Assembly (NCBI RefSeq): GCF_000758305.1
Contig: NZ_CP009458.1
Span: forward strand, 2,170,001 to 2,234,000
Source: Cedecea neteri
GTDB lineage: Bacteria; Pseudomonadota; Gammaproteobacteria; Enterobacterales; Enterobacteriaceae
Reading direction: 5' to 3'
DNA: 64,000 bases
In this document: one piece after another, positions 1-7,281 of the stretch
Numbering within the stretch: the first letter of the stretch is position 1
Layout: the number at the start of each line of letters is the position of its first letter
The notes under the pieces: model-generated
Told to the model about the DNA's origin: nothing
Database searches by the model: none
The model's input: the letters and a program-made list of their open reading frames with translations, nothing else
Program-made: the position numbers and the translations under genes

Positions 1-1
1 C

Positions 2-319
2 CGCTACAACGGCTTTGTGAAGCAGAAAAAGGACGAGGACTTTGGGCGTACCACCGGGATGCGTTTCCCGCTGGACACCGGGCCATACTATGCGATCCGC
101 ATTGCGCCGGGGGTTCACCACACGATGGGCGGTGTCACTATTAACACCAGCGCAGAAGTAGTGACTGAGCAGCATCAGGTGATTCAGGGCGTCTGGGCTG
201 CGGGTGAAGTGGTGGGCGGCATTCACGGTGCCAACCGTATCGGCGGCAACGCCGTCGCCGATATCATCATCTTCGGTACGCTCGCCGGGCAAAACGCAGC
301 GGCACACGCGCTGGCTTAA
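2..319 (+). CDS. Flavocytochrome c / fumarate-reductase-type FAD oxidoreductase, C-terminal part
   Basis: Only the last 105 codons are present; the gene begins upstream of the window. The fragment has the C-terminal FAD-binding signature of the fumarate reductase/urocanate reductase/flavocytochrome c group: an H-x-T-M-G-G-V segment near residue 40 of the fragment, then a G-x-W-A-A-G-E-V-x-G-G-I-H-G-x-N-R-x-G-G-N-A motif that contacts the flavin. These enzymes reduce fumarate, urocanate or similar enoates. The substrate cannot be told from this end. In E. coli the gene left of ampG is cyoA, so this neighbour is different here. A two-hairpin terminator follows directly. Confidence 0.85.
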   Translation, partial: RYNGFVKQKKDEDFGRTTGMRFPLDTGPYYAIRIAPGVHHTMGGVTINTSAEVVTEQHQVIQGVWAAGEVVGGIHGANRIGGNAVADIIIFGTLAGQNAAAHALA

Positions 320-330
320 GGCGATAAAAA

Positions 331-390
331 AGCCGGCAGGAATAACCTTGCCGGCTCTCTCAGGCCGGGCGGTCATCCGCCCGGTTTTTT
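331..390. terminator. Two-hairpin bidirectional terminator between the flavoprotein gene and ampG
   Basis: Two consecutive GC-rich hairpins fill the gap between the convergent genes. Arms are 331-338/349-356 and 365-372/377-384, and the second is followed by six T. The A-run at 326-331 could serve as the T-tract for the opposite strand. Confidence 0.8.
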
Positions 391-397
391 ATTCTTA

Positions 398-1873
398 TCA
401 GATAAGTGCTGTTTTGCGCAGGGCGAGGAAGTCCAGCAGGCCACCAAACAGAATCCCGCCGATGGCAAACAAAGCGCCCCATTCCAGCAGCTGTAACCCA
501 AACGTCCATTCGGTCAGCCCCAGCGCATTGCAGATAATCACCAGCAGCCACGCCGCCAGCAGCAGGCAGCCAAAGCCCAGTATACGCAGCGCCAGGCGGT
601 AAGCCGGGGCAAATTCGCTACGTGACATGAAGGTTTCGTTTTGCTGGGTGAATTCCAGAGTGCGCTTACAGACTAGCAATAACAGGATCCCCGGTACTGC
701 TGCGACGACAGAGAACAGGTAGAACGTCGGCCAGCCGTGGGCTTCCACGAACCAGCCCGCAATCGGGCCGACATACACGCGGCCCACGGCGGAAAGCGCG
801 GAAAGCAGCGCGAACTGGGTGGCTGAAAATGACTTATTGCACAGCGTCATCAGCAGCGCCACGAAGGCCGCAGTGCCCATGCCGCCGCAGAGGTTCTCGA
901 AGAACACCGCGCTCGCCATGGTCATCATGTCTTTATCCGTTACCGACAGCAGCCAGTAGCCGGCATTGGACACGCCCTGCAAAATGCCGAAGATCAGCAA
1001 GGCGCGGAACAGCGTCAGCTTTTGCATCAGCATCCCGCCAAGTAGCGCACCGAAAATAGTGGCGCACAGCCCCAAAGTTTTATTCACCACGCCGACTTCA
1101 CCGGCATCAAAGCCAACGCCGCGGATCAGGAACGTGGTGGTCAGGCTCATGGCAAAGGCATCACCCAGCTTATAAAGCACAATCAGCAGTAAAATTAGCC
1201 AGGCATTGTTGCGGCCAAAGAAGTCACGCAGCGGCTCAACGACGGCGCGCTCCAGGCTTTTAGGGACGGGAACTGCATCGGTAGGCTCTGGCGCTAACAG
1301 CGTAGCGATAATACAGGGCACGAGCAGGGCAGCCATCAGCCAGTAAGTAGCCTGCCAGCCCAAATAGCGGTCCGCCAGCCAGAGCGCAAGGCCGCCGGAA
1401 ACCAGCATTGCCAGGCGATATCCCAGCACGCTGATGGCGGCACCGGTCCCGCGCTCCTCGGCAGACAGAACGTCGGTTTTCCAGGCATCAAAAACAATGT
1501 CCTGAGAGGCAGAACAGAAGGCGATAATCACCGCCAGGGCAGCCATCCAGCGCAGCTGCGAGGAGGGTTCAAGGAATCCCATGGCGGCAATTGCCACCAA
1601 CAACAGAATTTGCGTAATCAATAGCCAGCCACGACGACGCCCAAGCAGTGGCGGGGTGTAGCGGTCCATTACCGGCGACCAAAGAAACTTAAAGACGTAG
1701 GCCTGGCCCACAAGCGAGAAGAAACCGATGGTTTTCAGGTCGATGTTTTCGACGGTCATCCAGGCCTGAAGCGTCCCTGAAGTCAGGGCTAAAGGCAGGC
1801 CGGAGGCAAAGCCCAGAATCAGCAAAATGGCTGATTTCGGCTGCTGAAAGATGCGCAGATAATGATTGGACAT
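398..1873 (-). CDS. ampG: AmpG muropeptide permease
   Basis: Inner-membrane major-facilitator transporter. It imports anhydro-muropeptides (GlcNAc-anhMurNAc peptides) into the cytoplasm for cell-wall recycling and, where present, for AmpR/AmpC induction. The protein is almost wholly hydrophobic helices. Its N-terminal stretch (YLRIFQQPKSAILLILGFAS) is nearly identical to E. coli AmpG. I chose the ATG at 1873, which gives 491 residues, the E. coli length; an upstream ATG at 1888 would add five. It lies downstream of yajG on the same strand with a 57-nt gap, the usual yajG-ampG operon. Confidence 0.95.
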   Translation of the reverse strand: MSNHYLRIFQQPKSAILLILGFASGLPLALTSGTLQAWMTVENIDLKTIGFFSLVGQAYVFKFLWSPVMDRYTPPLLGRRRGWLLITQILLLVAIAAMGFLEPSSQLRWMAALAVIIAFCSASQDIVFDAWKTDVLSAEERGTGAAISVLGYRLAMLVSGGLALWLADRYLGWQATYWLMAALLVPCIIATLLAPEPTDAVPVPKSLERAVVEPLRDFFGRNNAWLILLLIVLYKLGDAFAMSLTTTFLIRGVGFDAGEVGVVNKTLGLCATIFGALLGGMLMQKLTLFRALLIFGILQGVSNAGYWLLSVTDKDMMTMASAVFFENLCGGMGTAAFVALLMTLCNKSFSATQFALLSALSAVGRVYVGPIAGWFVEAHGWPTFYLFSVVAAVPGILLLLVCKRTLEFTQQNETFMSRSEFAPAYRLALRILGFGCLLLAAWLLVIICNALGLTEWTFGLQLLEWGALFAIGGILFGGLLDFLALRKTALI

Positions 1874-1930
1874 AGGGGAATTGTACAAACTCTGTTGTTG
1901 GCCCGCGTGAGCAGGCCAACGGGGTAAAAA

Positions 1931-2509
1931 TTAACGAGCGTTCTGCTTAATGAAGTCGTGAACGCTGGTGTCCTGAGCCATATCCGCAATGGTATCGGTC
2001 AGCACGGAGTTAACCGCGGCAGCGATATTTTTATTGGTGGCCTGGAACGCACCTTCAACGTTATAGCTGGAGCGGTAGTTCTTGGTCATCTTGTTACCGT
2101 TCTTCGCGGTAGCAATGATGGAGATATCCGCTTTGGTCGCGATGTTGTAGCGCACGTTACCCTGGGAAACGTCGGCATACAGTTGGTTAACGATGATCTG
2201 CAGGTCAACCGGACTGTTTGGCCCGATCATATAGCCGCGAGCGGTCATCTGCTTCTCCAGCACTTCCTGCAGCAGGAAGCGCAGATCGCGGGATGGCGTC
2301 AGCGTGACGAGCTGATTGTCGCGGGTCACTTTCGCCAGCGCCTGGCTGGTACGCTGATCGGCACCGTTGATGCTTAGCGTAACGCCCATCAGGCTTGGAT
2401 CCTGTTGTGGCAGGGTGATCTTTGGCGACACTTCAATGGTGGTTGGCGGTGTTGCGCAGCTGGCCAGCATAAACATGGCAACCAGCGGGAAAAGTAATTT
2501 TTTTAACAT
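1931..2509 (-). CDS. yajG: YajG lipoprotein
   Basis: 192-residue predicted lipoprotein of unknown biochemical role. The signal peptide ends in a lipobox L-A-S-C with the modified cysteine at residue 18. The mature part is an alpha/beta domain typical of the YajG family. It is transcribed ahead of ampG, the usual enterobacterial arrangement, which hints at a cell-envelope role. Residue 19 of the precursor is Ala, not Asp, so outer-membrane sorting is expected. Confidence 0.92.
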   Translation of the reverse strand: MLKKLLFPLVAMFMLASCATPPTTIEVSPKITLPQQDPSLMGVTLSINGADQRTSQALAKVTRDNQLVTLTPSRDLRFLLQEVLEKQMTARGYMIGPNSPVDLQIIVNQLYADVSQGNVRYNIATKADISIIATAKNGNKMTKNYRSSYNVEGAFQATNKNIAAAVNSVLTDTIADMAQDTSVHDFIKQNAR

Positions 2510-2750
2510 GTTCGCTTTCTCAATGTACTCAAAGGGCAGGCTGATAAAAAATCACGCCATCATAACACTGCGGTCGTGCAGGGGAAGTGCTTAACGCACG
2601 GAATTTCATCGCGTTGCCATTTTTCCGGGCTTCAGCAAAACCTTCTGACACTTTTCATTCGGTTTAGTGCCTTAACCCTATGAACGTTCTGATAACCGGG
2701 TGAAGAATGGCCCACGAAAGTTAAATTTTTGTTGTGTTCAAAGCAAAATC

Positions 2751-2775
2751 TGGCTAAAAGCGGCTAACATTTAAA
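2751..2775 (+). promoter_or_regulatory. Candidate gearbox (sigma-S) promoter of bolA
   Basis: The 305-nt gap between yajG and bolA holds the two divergent promoters. The sequence AAAAGCGGCTAACATT (2756-2771) resembles the gearbox -10 element of E. coli bolA1p (CGGCTAGT-like), about 45 nt before the start codon. The match is by eye and memory. Confidence 0.5.
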
Positions 2776-2814
2776 GGGATGAGTGGCATCTCTACGTTGT
2801 CGAGGAGAAAGTTC

Positions 2815-3132
2815 ATGCTGATACGCGAGCAGATAGAAGAGAAGTTAAAAGCCGCCTTTACCCCCGCGTACCTGGAAGTCGTGGATGAAAGCTATCGTCA
2901 CAATGTCCCGGCGGGTTCCGAAAGCCATTTCAAGGTCGTGCTGGTTAGCGATCGTTTTACCGGCGAACGCTTTTTAAACCGCCATCGCATGATTTATGGC
3001 ACATTAAGCGAGGAACTGGCAGGCCCGGTACACGCGCTGGCGCTGCATACTTACACCGTCAAAGAGTGGGAAGGACTGCAGGATACCGTGTTCGCCTCCC
3101 CGAACTGCCGTGGCGCGGGCAGCATTGCCTGA
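2815..3132 (+). CDS. bolA: BolA family iron-sulfur/transcription regulator
   Basis: 105 residues, the E. coli BolA length. BolA proteins partner with monothiol glutaredoxin (Grx4) in Fe-S handling and affect cell shape and biofilm genes in stationary phase. The central segment (EVVDESYRHNVPAGSESHFK) and the conserved R-F-x-G-x-x-x-L-x-R-H-R helix-turn-helix-like part are intact. The start at 2815 is set by a GAGGAG ribosome-binding site at 2802-2807. An in-frame upstream ATG at 2779 has no such site. Confidence 0.96.
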   Translation: MLIREQIEEKLKAAFTPAYLEVVDESYRHNVPAGSESHFKVVLVSDRFTGERFLNRHRMIYGTLSEELAGPVHALALHTYTVKEWEGLQDTVFASPNCRGAGSIA

Positions 3133-3200
3133 TTAACCGCTAAGCGTTTGCAACTAAGGGAACTTTTCCGTTATGTTGCGGTATGTATACTGCGTTTCCA

Positions 3201-3225
3201 AAAACGGCCTGCGGGCCGTTTTGTT
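3201..3225 (+). terminator. Terminator after bolA
   Basis: Hairpin with arms 3201-3209 and 3214-3222 (AAAACGGCC/GGCCGTTTT) followed by a T-rich stretch, about 70 nt past the bolA stop. Confidence 0.8.
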
Positions 3226-3310
3226 TTGTCTGCCTCTTTAAGGGCGCTGGCAAAAAAGAATAAATGACAAAGAAGTGTGAAAAAGGCCGCAGCCGAGCGC
3301 TATTGCCGTT

Positions 3311-3340
3311 CTCGACTCACCCCAGCGATGCCGCTATAAT
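3311..3340 (+). promoter_or_regulatory. Candidate promoter of tig
   Basis: A consensus -10 hexamer TATAAT lies at 3335-3340, with a weak -35 (CTCGAC, 3311-3316) 18 nt upstream. This is 140 nt before the tig start, in the 348-nt gap after bolA that otherwise holds only the bolA terminator. Confidence 0.5.
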
Positions 3341-3480
3341 GCTGCGTCTTATTTTTTGAATGTCTTCGGGATGATTCTGACGACAGGGAATGTGTTTCTG
3401 ATTCAGAGAACATCCTGGTTCTGTGAAGCCAACAGGGCTTCCAGAGTTGACCGAGCACTGTGATTTTTTGAGGTAACAAG

Positions 3481-4779
3481 ATGCAAGTTTCAGTTGAAAC
3501 CACTCAGGGCCTTGGCCGCCGTCTCACGCTTACCATCGCTGCAGACAGCATCGAAACCGCTGTAAAAAGCGAGCTGGTCAACGTGGCTAAAAAAGTACGT
3601 ATCGACGGCTTCCGTAAGGGTAAAGTGCCGATGACCGTAGTTGCTCAGCGTTATGGCGCATCTGTACGCCAGGACGTGCTGGGTGAACTGATGAGCCGCA
3701 ACTTTATTGATGCGATCATCAAAGAGAAGATCAATCCGGCTGGCGCACCTAACTATGTGCCGGGCGAATACAAACTGGGCGAAGACTTCACCTACGCGGT
3801 AGAGTTCGAAGTGTACCCAGAAGTTGAGCTGCAGGGTCTGGAAGCCATCGAAGTTGAAAAACCGGTTGTTGAAGTGACCGACGAAGACGTTGATGCGATG
3901 CTGGACACCCTGCGCAAGCAGCAGGCAACCTGGAAAGACAGCGACGCTGCAGCGACCGCAGAAGATCGCGTTACCATCGATTTCACCGGTTCCGTTGACG
4001 GCGAAGTGTTCGAAGGCGGCAAAGCCTCTGACTTCGTGCTGGCAATGGGTCAGGGCCGTATGATCCCTGGCTTCGAAGACGGTATCGTTGGCCACAAAGC
4101 GGGCGAAGAGTTCACTATCGAAGTGACCTTCCCGGAAGAATATCACGCTGAAAACCTGAAAGGGAAAGCGGCGAAGTTCGACATCGTGCTGAAGAAAGTT
4201 GAAGCACGTGAGCTGCCAGAATTCACCGAAGAGTTCATCAAGCGTTTCGGCGTGGAAGATGGTTCCGTGGCTGGTCTGCGTACCGAAGTGCGTAAAAACA
4301 TGGATCGCGAACTGAAAGGCGCCGTGCGTAACCGCATCAAATCTCAGGCAATCGACGGTCTGGTTAACGCCAACAACATCGACGTGCCAGCTGCGCTGAT
4401 CGACGGCGAAATCGACGTTCTGCGTCGTCAGGCTGCACAGCGTTTCGGTGGCAACGAGAAACAGGCTCTGGAACTGCCACGTGAACTGTTCGAAGAGCAG
4501 GCTAAACGTCGCGTAGTTGTTGGTCTGCTGCTGGGCGAAGTGATTCGTACCCACGAGCTGAAAGCTGACGAAGAGCGTGTGAAAGGTCTGATCGAAGAAA
4601 TGGCTTCTGCCTACGAAGATCCGACTGAAGTCATCGAGTTCTACGGTAAAAACAAAGAGCTGATGGACAACATGCGCAACGTTGCGCTGGAAGAACAGGC
4701 TGTTGAAGCTGTTCTGGCTAAAGCGAAAGTGTCCGAAAAAGCGACCACTTTCAGCGAGCTGATGAACCAGCAGGCATAA
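3481..4779 (+). CDS. tig: Trigger factor, ribosome-bound chaperone and peptidyl-prolyl isomerase
   Basis: 432 residues, equal to E. coli Tig. The N-terminal ribosome-binding domain carries the signature G-F-R-K-G-K-V-P at 43-50, whose F44-R45-K46 docks on ribosomal protein L23. A FKBP-like PPIase domain follows at about 150-245, then the C-terminal helical chaperone arms. It shields nascent chains at the exit tunnel. The strong ATG follows an AGGT ribosome-binding site. The order tig-clpP-clpX-lon is the standard proteostasis cluster. Confidence 0.98.
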   Translation: MQVSVETTQGLGRRLTLTIAADSIETAVKSELVNVAKKVRIDGFRKGKVPMTVVAQRYGASVRQDVLGELMSRNFIDAIIKEKINPAGAPNYVPGEYKLGEDFTYAVEFEVYPEVELQGLEAIEVEKPVVEVTDEDVDAMLDTLRKQQATWKDSDAAATAEDRVTIDFTGSVDGEVFEGGKASDFVLAMGQGRMIPGFEDGIVGHKAGEEFTIEVTFPEEYHAENLKGKAAKFDIVLKKVEARELPEFTEEFIKRFGVEDGSVAGLRTEVRKNMDRELKGAVRNRIKSQAIDGLVNANNIDVPAALIDGEIDVLRRQAAQRFGGNEKQALELPRELFEEQAKRRVVVGLLLGEVIRTHELKADEERVKGLIEEMASAYEDPTEVIEFYGKNKELMDNMRNVALEEQAVEAVLAKAKVSEKATTFSELMNQQA

Positions 4780-4784
4780 GTGCT

Positions 4785-4804
4785 TTTTGGCTAATTAGCC
4801 AAAA
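4785..4804. repeat. 20-bp perfect palindrome after tig
   Basis: TTTTGGCTAATTAGCCAAAA is a perfect inverted repeat starting 6 nt after the tig stop and just before the terminator. It may be an extra RNA stem protecting the tig 3' end; its function is unknown. Confidence 0.5.
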
Positions 4805-4817
4805 ACTGCAGCATCAG

Positions 4818-4849
4818 GCCCGTCACCTTTTGGTGGCGGGCTTTTTTTA
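4818..4849 (+). terminator. Terminator of tig
   Basis: Ten-base-pair GC-rich hairpin (4818-4827/4832-4841, one G-U pair) followed by seven T. Confidence 0.85.
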
Positions 4850-4921
4850 TTGCTAAATCACACGATAAGCCATCAATAAATCCCCATTTCAGGGTTAGCG
4901 TAACAACAAAAGGTTGTTATG

Positions 4922-4949
4922 CTTGAAACAGGGCAAATCATCCCCATTA
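4922..4949 (+). promoter_or_regulatory. Sigma-32 heat-shock promoter of clpP
   Basis: CTTGAAA at 4922-4928, 13 nt, then CCCCATTAT from 4942. This fits the sigma-32 consensus (CTTGAAA, 11-16 nt, CCCCATNT). E. coli clpP is a known heat-shock gene, which supports the call. Confidence 0.85.
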
Positions 4950-5074
4950 TTCGGGTGAGGTTCCATTAACAATCCCTGACTGACTCCGTCCAGAATCGGC
5001 GCAAGGAACATAGTCAATATCCTGCGTCTCAAGTAGAATCAGTACAGTAGGCTTAATTACTCCAGGAGACGGAC

Positions 5075-5698
5075 ATGTCATACAGTGGCGAACGAGATCA
5101 ATTAGCACCCCATATGGCCCTGGTGCCGATGGTTGTTGAACAAACATCCCGCGGCGAACGTTCATACGATATCTATTCTCGTCTGCTTAAGGAGCGCGTC
5201 ATCTTCCTGACCGGTCAGGTAGAAGATCATATGGCTAACCTGATTGTGGCGCAGATGCTGTTTCTGGAAGCAGAAAACCCGGAAAAAGATATCTATCTTT
5301 ACATCAACTCTCCGGGTGGCGTAATTACGGCCGGGATGTCGATTTACGACACCATGAAGTTTATTAAGCCGGACGTCAGCACCATTTGTATGGGCCAGGC
5401 TTGCTCTATGGGTGCATTCCTGCTGACCGCTGGGGCAAAAGGTAAGCGTTTCTGCCTGCCGAACTCCCGCGTCATGATTCACCAGCCGCTGGGCGGCTAT
5501 CAGGGCCAGGCGACGGATATCGAAATCCACGCTAAAGAGATCCTGAAAGTGAAAGCACGTATGAACGAGCTGATGGCGGAACATACGGGCAAATCGCTTG
5601 AACAAATCGAGAAAGACACCGAGCGCGATCGTTTCCTCTCCGCAAGCGAAGCGGTAGAGTACGGTTTAGTCGATTCGATCCTGACTCACCGTAACTAA
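5075..5698 (+). CDS. clpP: ClpP, ATP-dependent protease proteolytic subunit
   Basis: 207-residue serine peptidase, same length as E. coli ClpP including the autocleaved 14-residue propeptide. Fourteen subunits form a barrel fed by ClpX or ClpA. The catalytic triad is present: Ser in G-Q-A-C-S-M-G-A (precursor residue 111), His in M-I-H-Q-P (136) and Asp in T-E-R-D-R-F (about 185). The N-terminal P-M-V-V-E-Q-T-S-R-G segment, used for ATPase contacts, is intact. The start follows a CAGGAG ribosome-binding site. clpX follows 131 nt downstream. Confidence 0.98.
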   Translation: MSYSGERDQLAPHMALVPMVVEQTSRGERSYDIYSRLLKERVIFLTGQVEDHMANLIVAQMLFLEAENPEKDIYLYINSPGGVITAGMSIYDTMKFIKPDVSTICMGQACSMGAFLLTAGAKGKRFCLPNSRVMIHQPLGGYQGQATDIEIHAKEILKVKARMNELMAEHTGKSLEQIEKDTERDRFLSASEAVEYGLVDSILTHRN

Positions 5699-5829
5699 TG
5701 CCCGAAGCTTTAGGCCGCTATACTATAGTCAAAGTCGCGGCCTGACTTAACGCTTCACTATCGGCTGCGCCGTAGAATGGCACTTGTGCTACCGGTGGTA
5801 GCACACAGAAAAGAGAAGAGGTTTTACTG

Positions 5830-7104
5830 ATGACAGATAAGCGCAAAGACGGTTCAGGCAAACTGCTGTACTGCTCTTTTTGCGGCAAAAGCCAGCATGA
5901 AGTGCGCAAGCTGATTGCCGGGCCGTCAGTGTATATCTGCGATGAGTGTGTCGATTTATGTAACGACATCATTCGCGAAGAGATTAAAGAAGTTGCGCCG
6001 CACCGTGAACGCAGCGCGCTGCCAACGCCGCACGAAATTCGCCACCATCTTGACGATTATGTTATCGGTCAGGAGCAGGCTAAAAAAGTGTTGGCGGTTG
6101 CGGTTTACAACCACTACAAACGTCTGCGTAACAGCGACACGTCCAACGGCGTTGAACTGGGTAAAAGTAACATCCTGCTGATCGGCCCAACCGGTAGCGG
6201 TAAAACGCTGCTGGCAGAAACGCTGGCTCGCCTGCTGGATGTGCCATTTACCATGGCCGATGCAACCACGCTGACCGAAGCAGGTTACGTTGGCGAAGAC
6301 GTTGAAAACATTATTCAAAAGCTGCTGCAGAAATGCGACTACGACGTACAGAAAGCCCAGCGCGGCATCGTGTACATCGATGAGATCGATAAAATCTCCC
6401 GCAAATCTGATAACCCGTCCATCACCCGTGACGTGTCCGGTGAAGGCGTGCAGCAGGCGCTGCTGAAACTGATTGAAGGCACCGTGGCTGCCGTTCCACC
6501 TCAGGGTGGCCGTAAGCATCCACAGCAGGAGTTCCTGCAGGTTGATACCTCCAAGATTCTGTTTATCTGCGGTGGTGCATTTGCAGGCCTGGATAAAGTT
6601 ATCGCTAACCGCGTGGAAACGGGTTCTGGTATCGGCTTCGGCGCAACGGTAAAAGCGAAGTCTGAGAAAGCCAGCGAAGGCCAGCTGCTCGGCCAGGTTG
6701 AACCAGAAGATCTGATCAAATTCGGTCTGATCCCTGAATTCATCGGTCGTCTGCCGGTTGTCGCAACCTTAAGCGAACTGAGCGAAGACGCGCTGATCCA
6801 GATCCTGAAAGAACCGAAAAATGCCCTGACCAAACAGTATCAGGCATTGTTCAATCTGGAAGGCGTAGAGCTGGAATTCCGTGATGAAGCGCTCGACGCG
6901 ATTGCGAAGAAAGCGATGATCCGTAAAACCGGTGCTCGTGGCCTGCGTTCCATCGTGGAAGGCGCGCTGCTGGACACCATGTACGATCTGCCATCTCTGG
7001 ATGACGTGGAAAAAGTGGTGATTGACGAGTCCGTCATCGCTGGCCAGTCCAAGCCGCTATTAATTTATGGTAAGCCGGAAGCGCAACAGGCATCCGGTGA
7101 ATAA
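5830..7104 (+). CDS. clpX: ClpX, ATPase and unfoldase subunit of ClpXP
   Basis: 424 residues, the E. coli length. The N-terminal zinc-binding domain has cysteines at 15, 18, 37 and 40, which bind adaptors and substrates. The AAA+ module has Walker A G-P-T-G-S-G-K-T and Walker B V-Y-I-D-E-I-D-K. The pore loop Gly-Tyr-Val-Gly and the ClpP-docking I-G-F loop (SGIGFGATV) are present, as is the arginine-finger region. It unfolds tagged proteins such as SsrA-tagged chains and passes them to ClpP. Confidence 0.98.
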   Translation: MTDKRKDGSGKLLYCSFCGKSQHEVRKLIAGPSVYICDECVDLCNDIIREEIKEVAPHRERSALPTPHEIRHHLDDYVIGQEQAKKVLAVAVYNHYKRLRNSDTSNGVELGKSNILLIGPTGSGKTLLAETLARLLDVPFTMADATTLTEAGYVGEDVENIIQKLLQKCDYDVQKAQRGIVYIDEIDKISRKSDNPSITRDVSGEGVQQALLKLIEGTVAAVPPQGGRKHPQQEFLQVDTSKILFICGGAFAGLDKVIANRVETGSGIGFGATVKAKSEKASEGQLLGQVEPEDLIKFGLIPEFIGRLPVVATLSELSEDALIQILKEPKNALTKQYQALFNLEGVELEFRDEALDAIAKKAMIRKTGARGLRSIVEGALLDTMYDLPSLDDVEKVVIDESVIAGQSKPLLIYGKPEAQQASGE

Positions 7105-7134
7105 TTCGCCAGAATAACCAGTCAGTTAATAAGA

Positions 7135-7165
7135 AAATGGGGGATTTTATCCCCCATTTATTTTT
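7135..7165 (+). terminator. Terminator after clpX
   Basis: Hairpin AAATGGGGGA/TCCCCCATTT (arms 7135-7144 and 7150-7159) with a T-rich tail. Confidence 0.85.
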
Positions 7166-7179
7166 CCTGCATTCCCACA

Positions 7180-7208
7180 GTTGAATGTCCAGGAAACAGC
7201 CCCATATA
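7180..7208 (+). promoter_or_regulatory. Sigma-32 heat-shock promoter of lon
   Basis: GTTGAAT at 7180-7186 and CCCCATATA at 7200-7208 with a 13-nt spacer match the sigma-32 consensus. The layout matches the known E. coli lon heat-shock promoter. Confidence 0.85.
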
Positions 7209-7281
7209 CTGATTTACTTGTTGGTGGAGCGAGAAGCGTTCACCAAATCACCTGGCGGACATTAAACTAAGAGAGAGCTCT

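Noticed and set aside
3490..4554. Open frame of 354 codons antisense to tig
   Set aside because: Same reason: composition typical of an antisense shadow, no family features.
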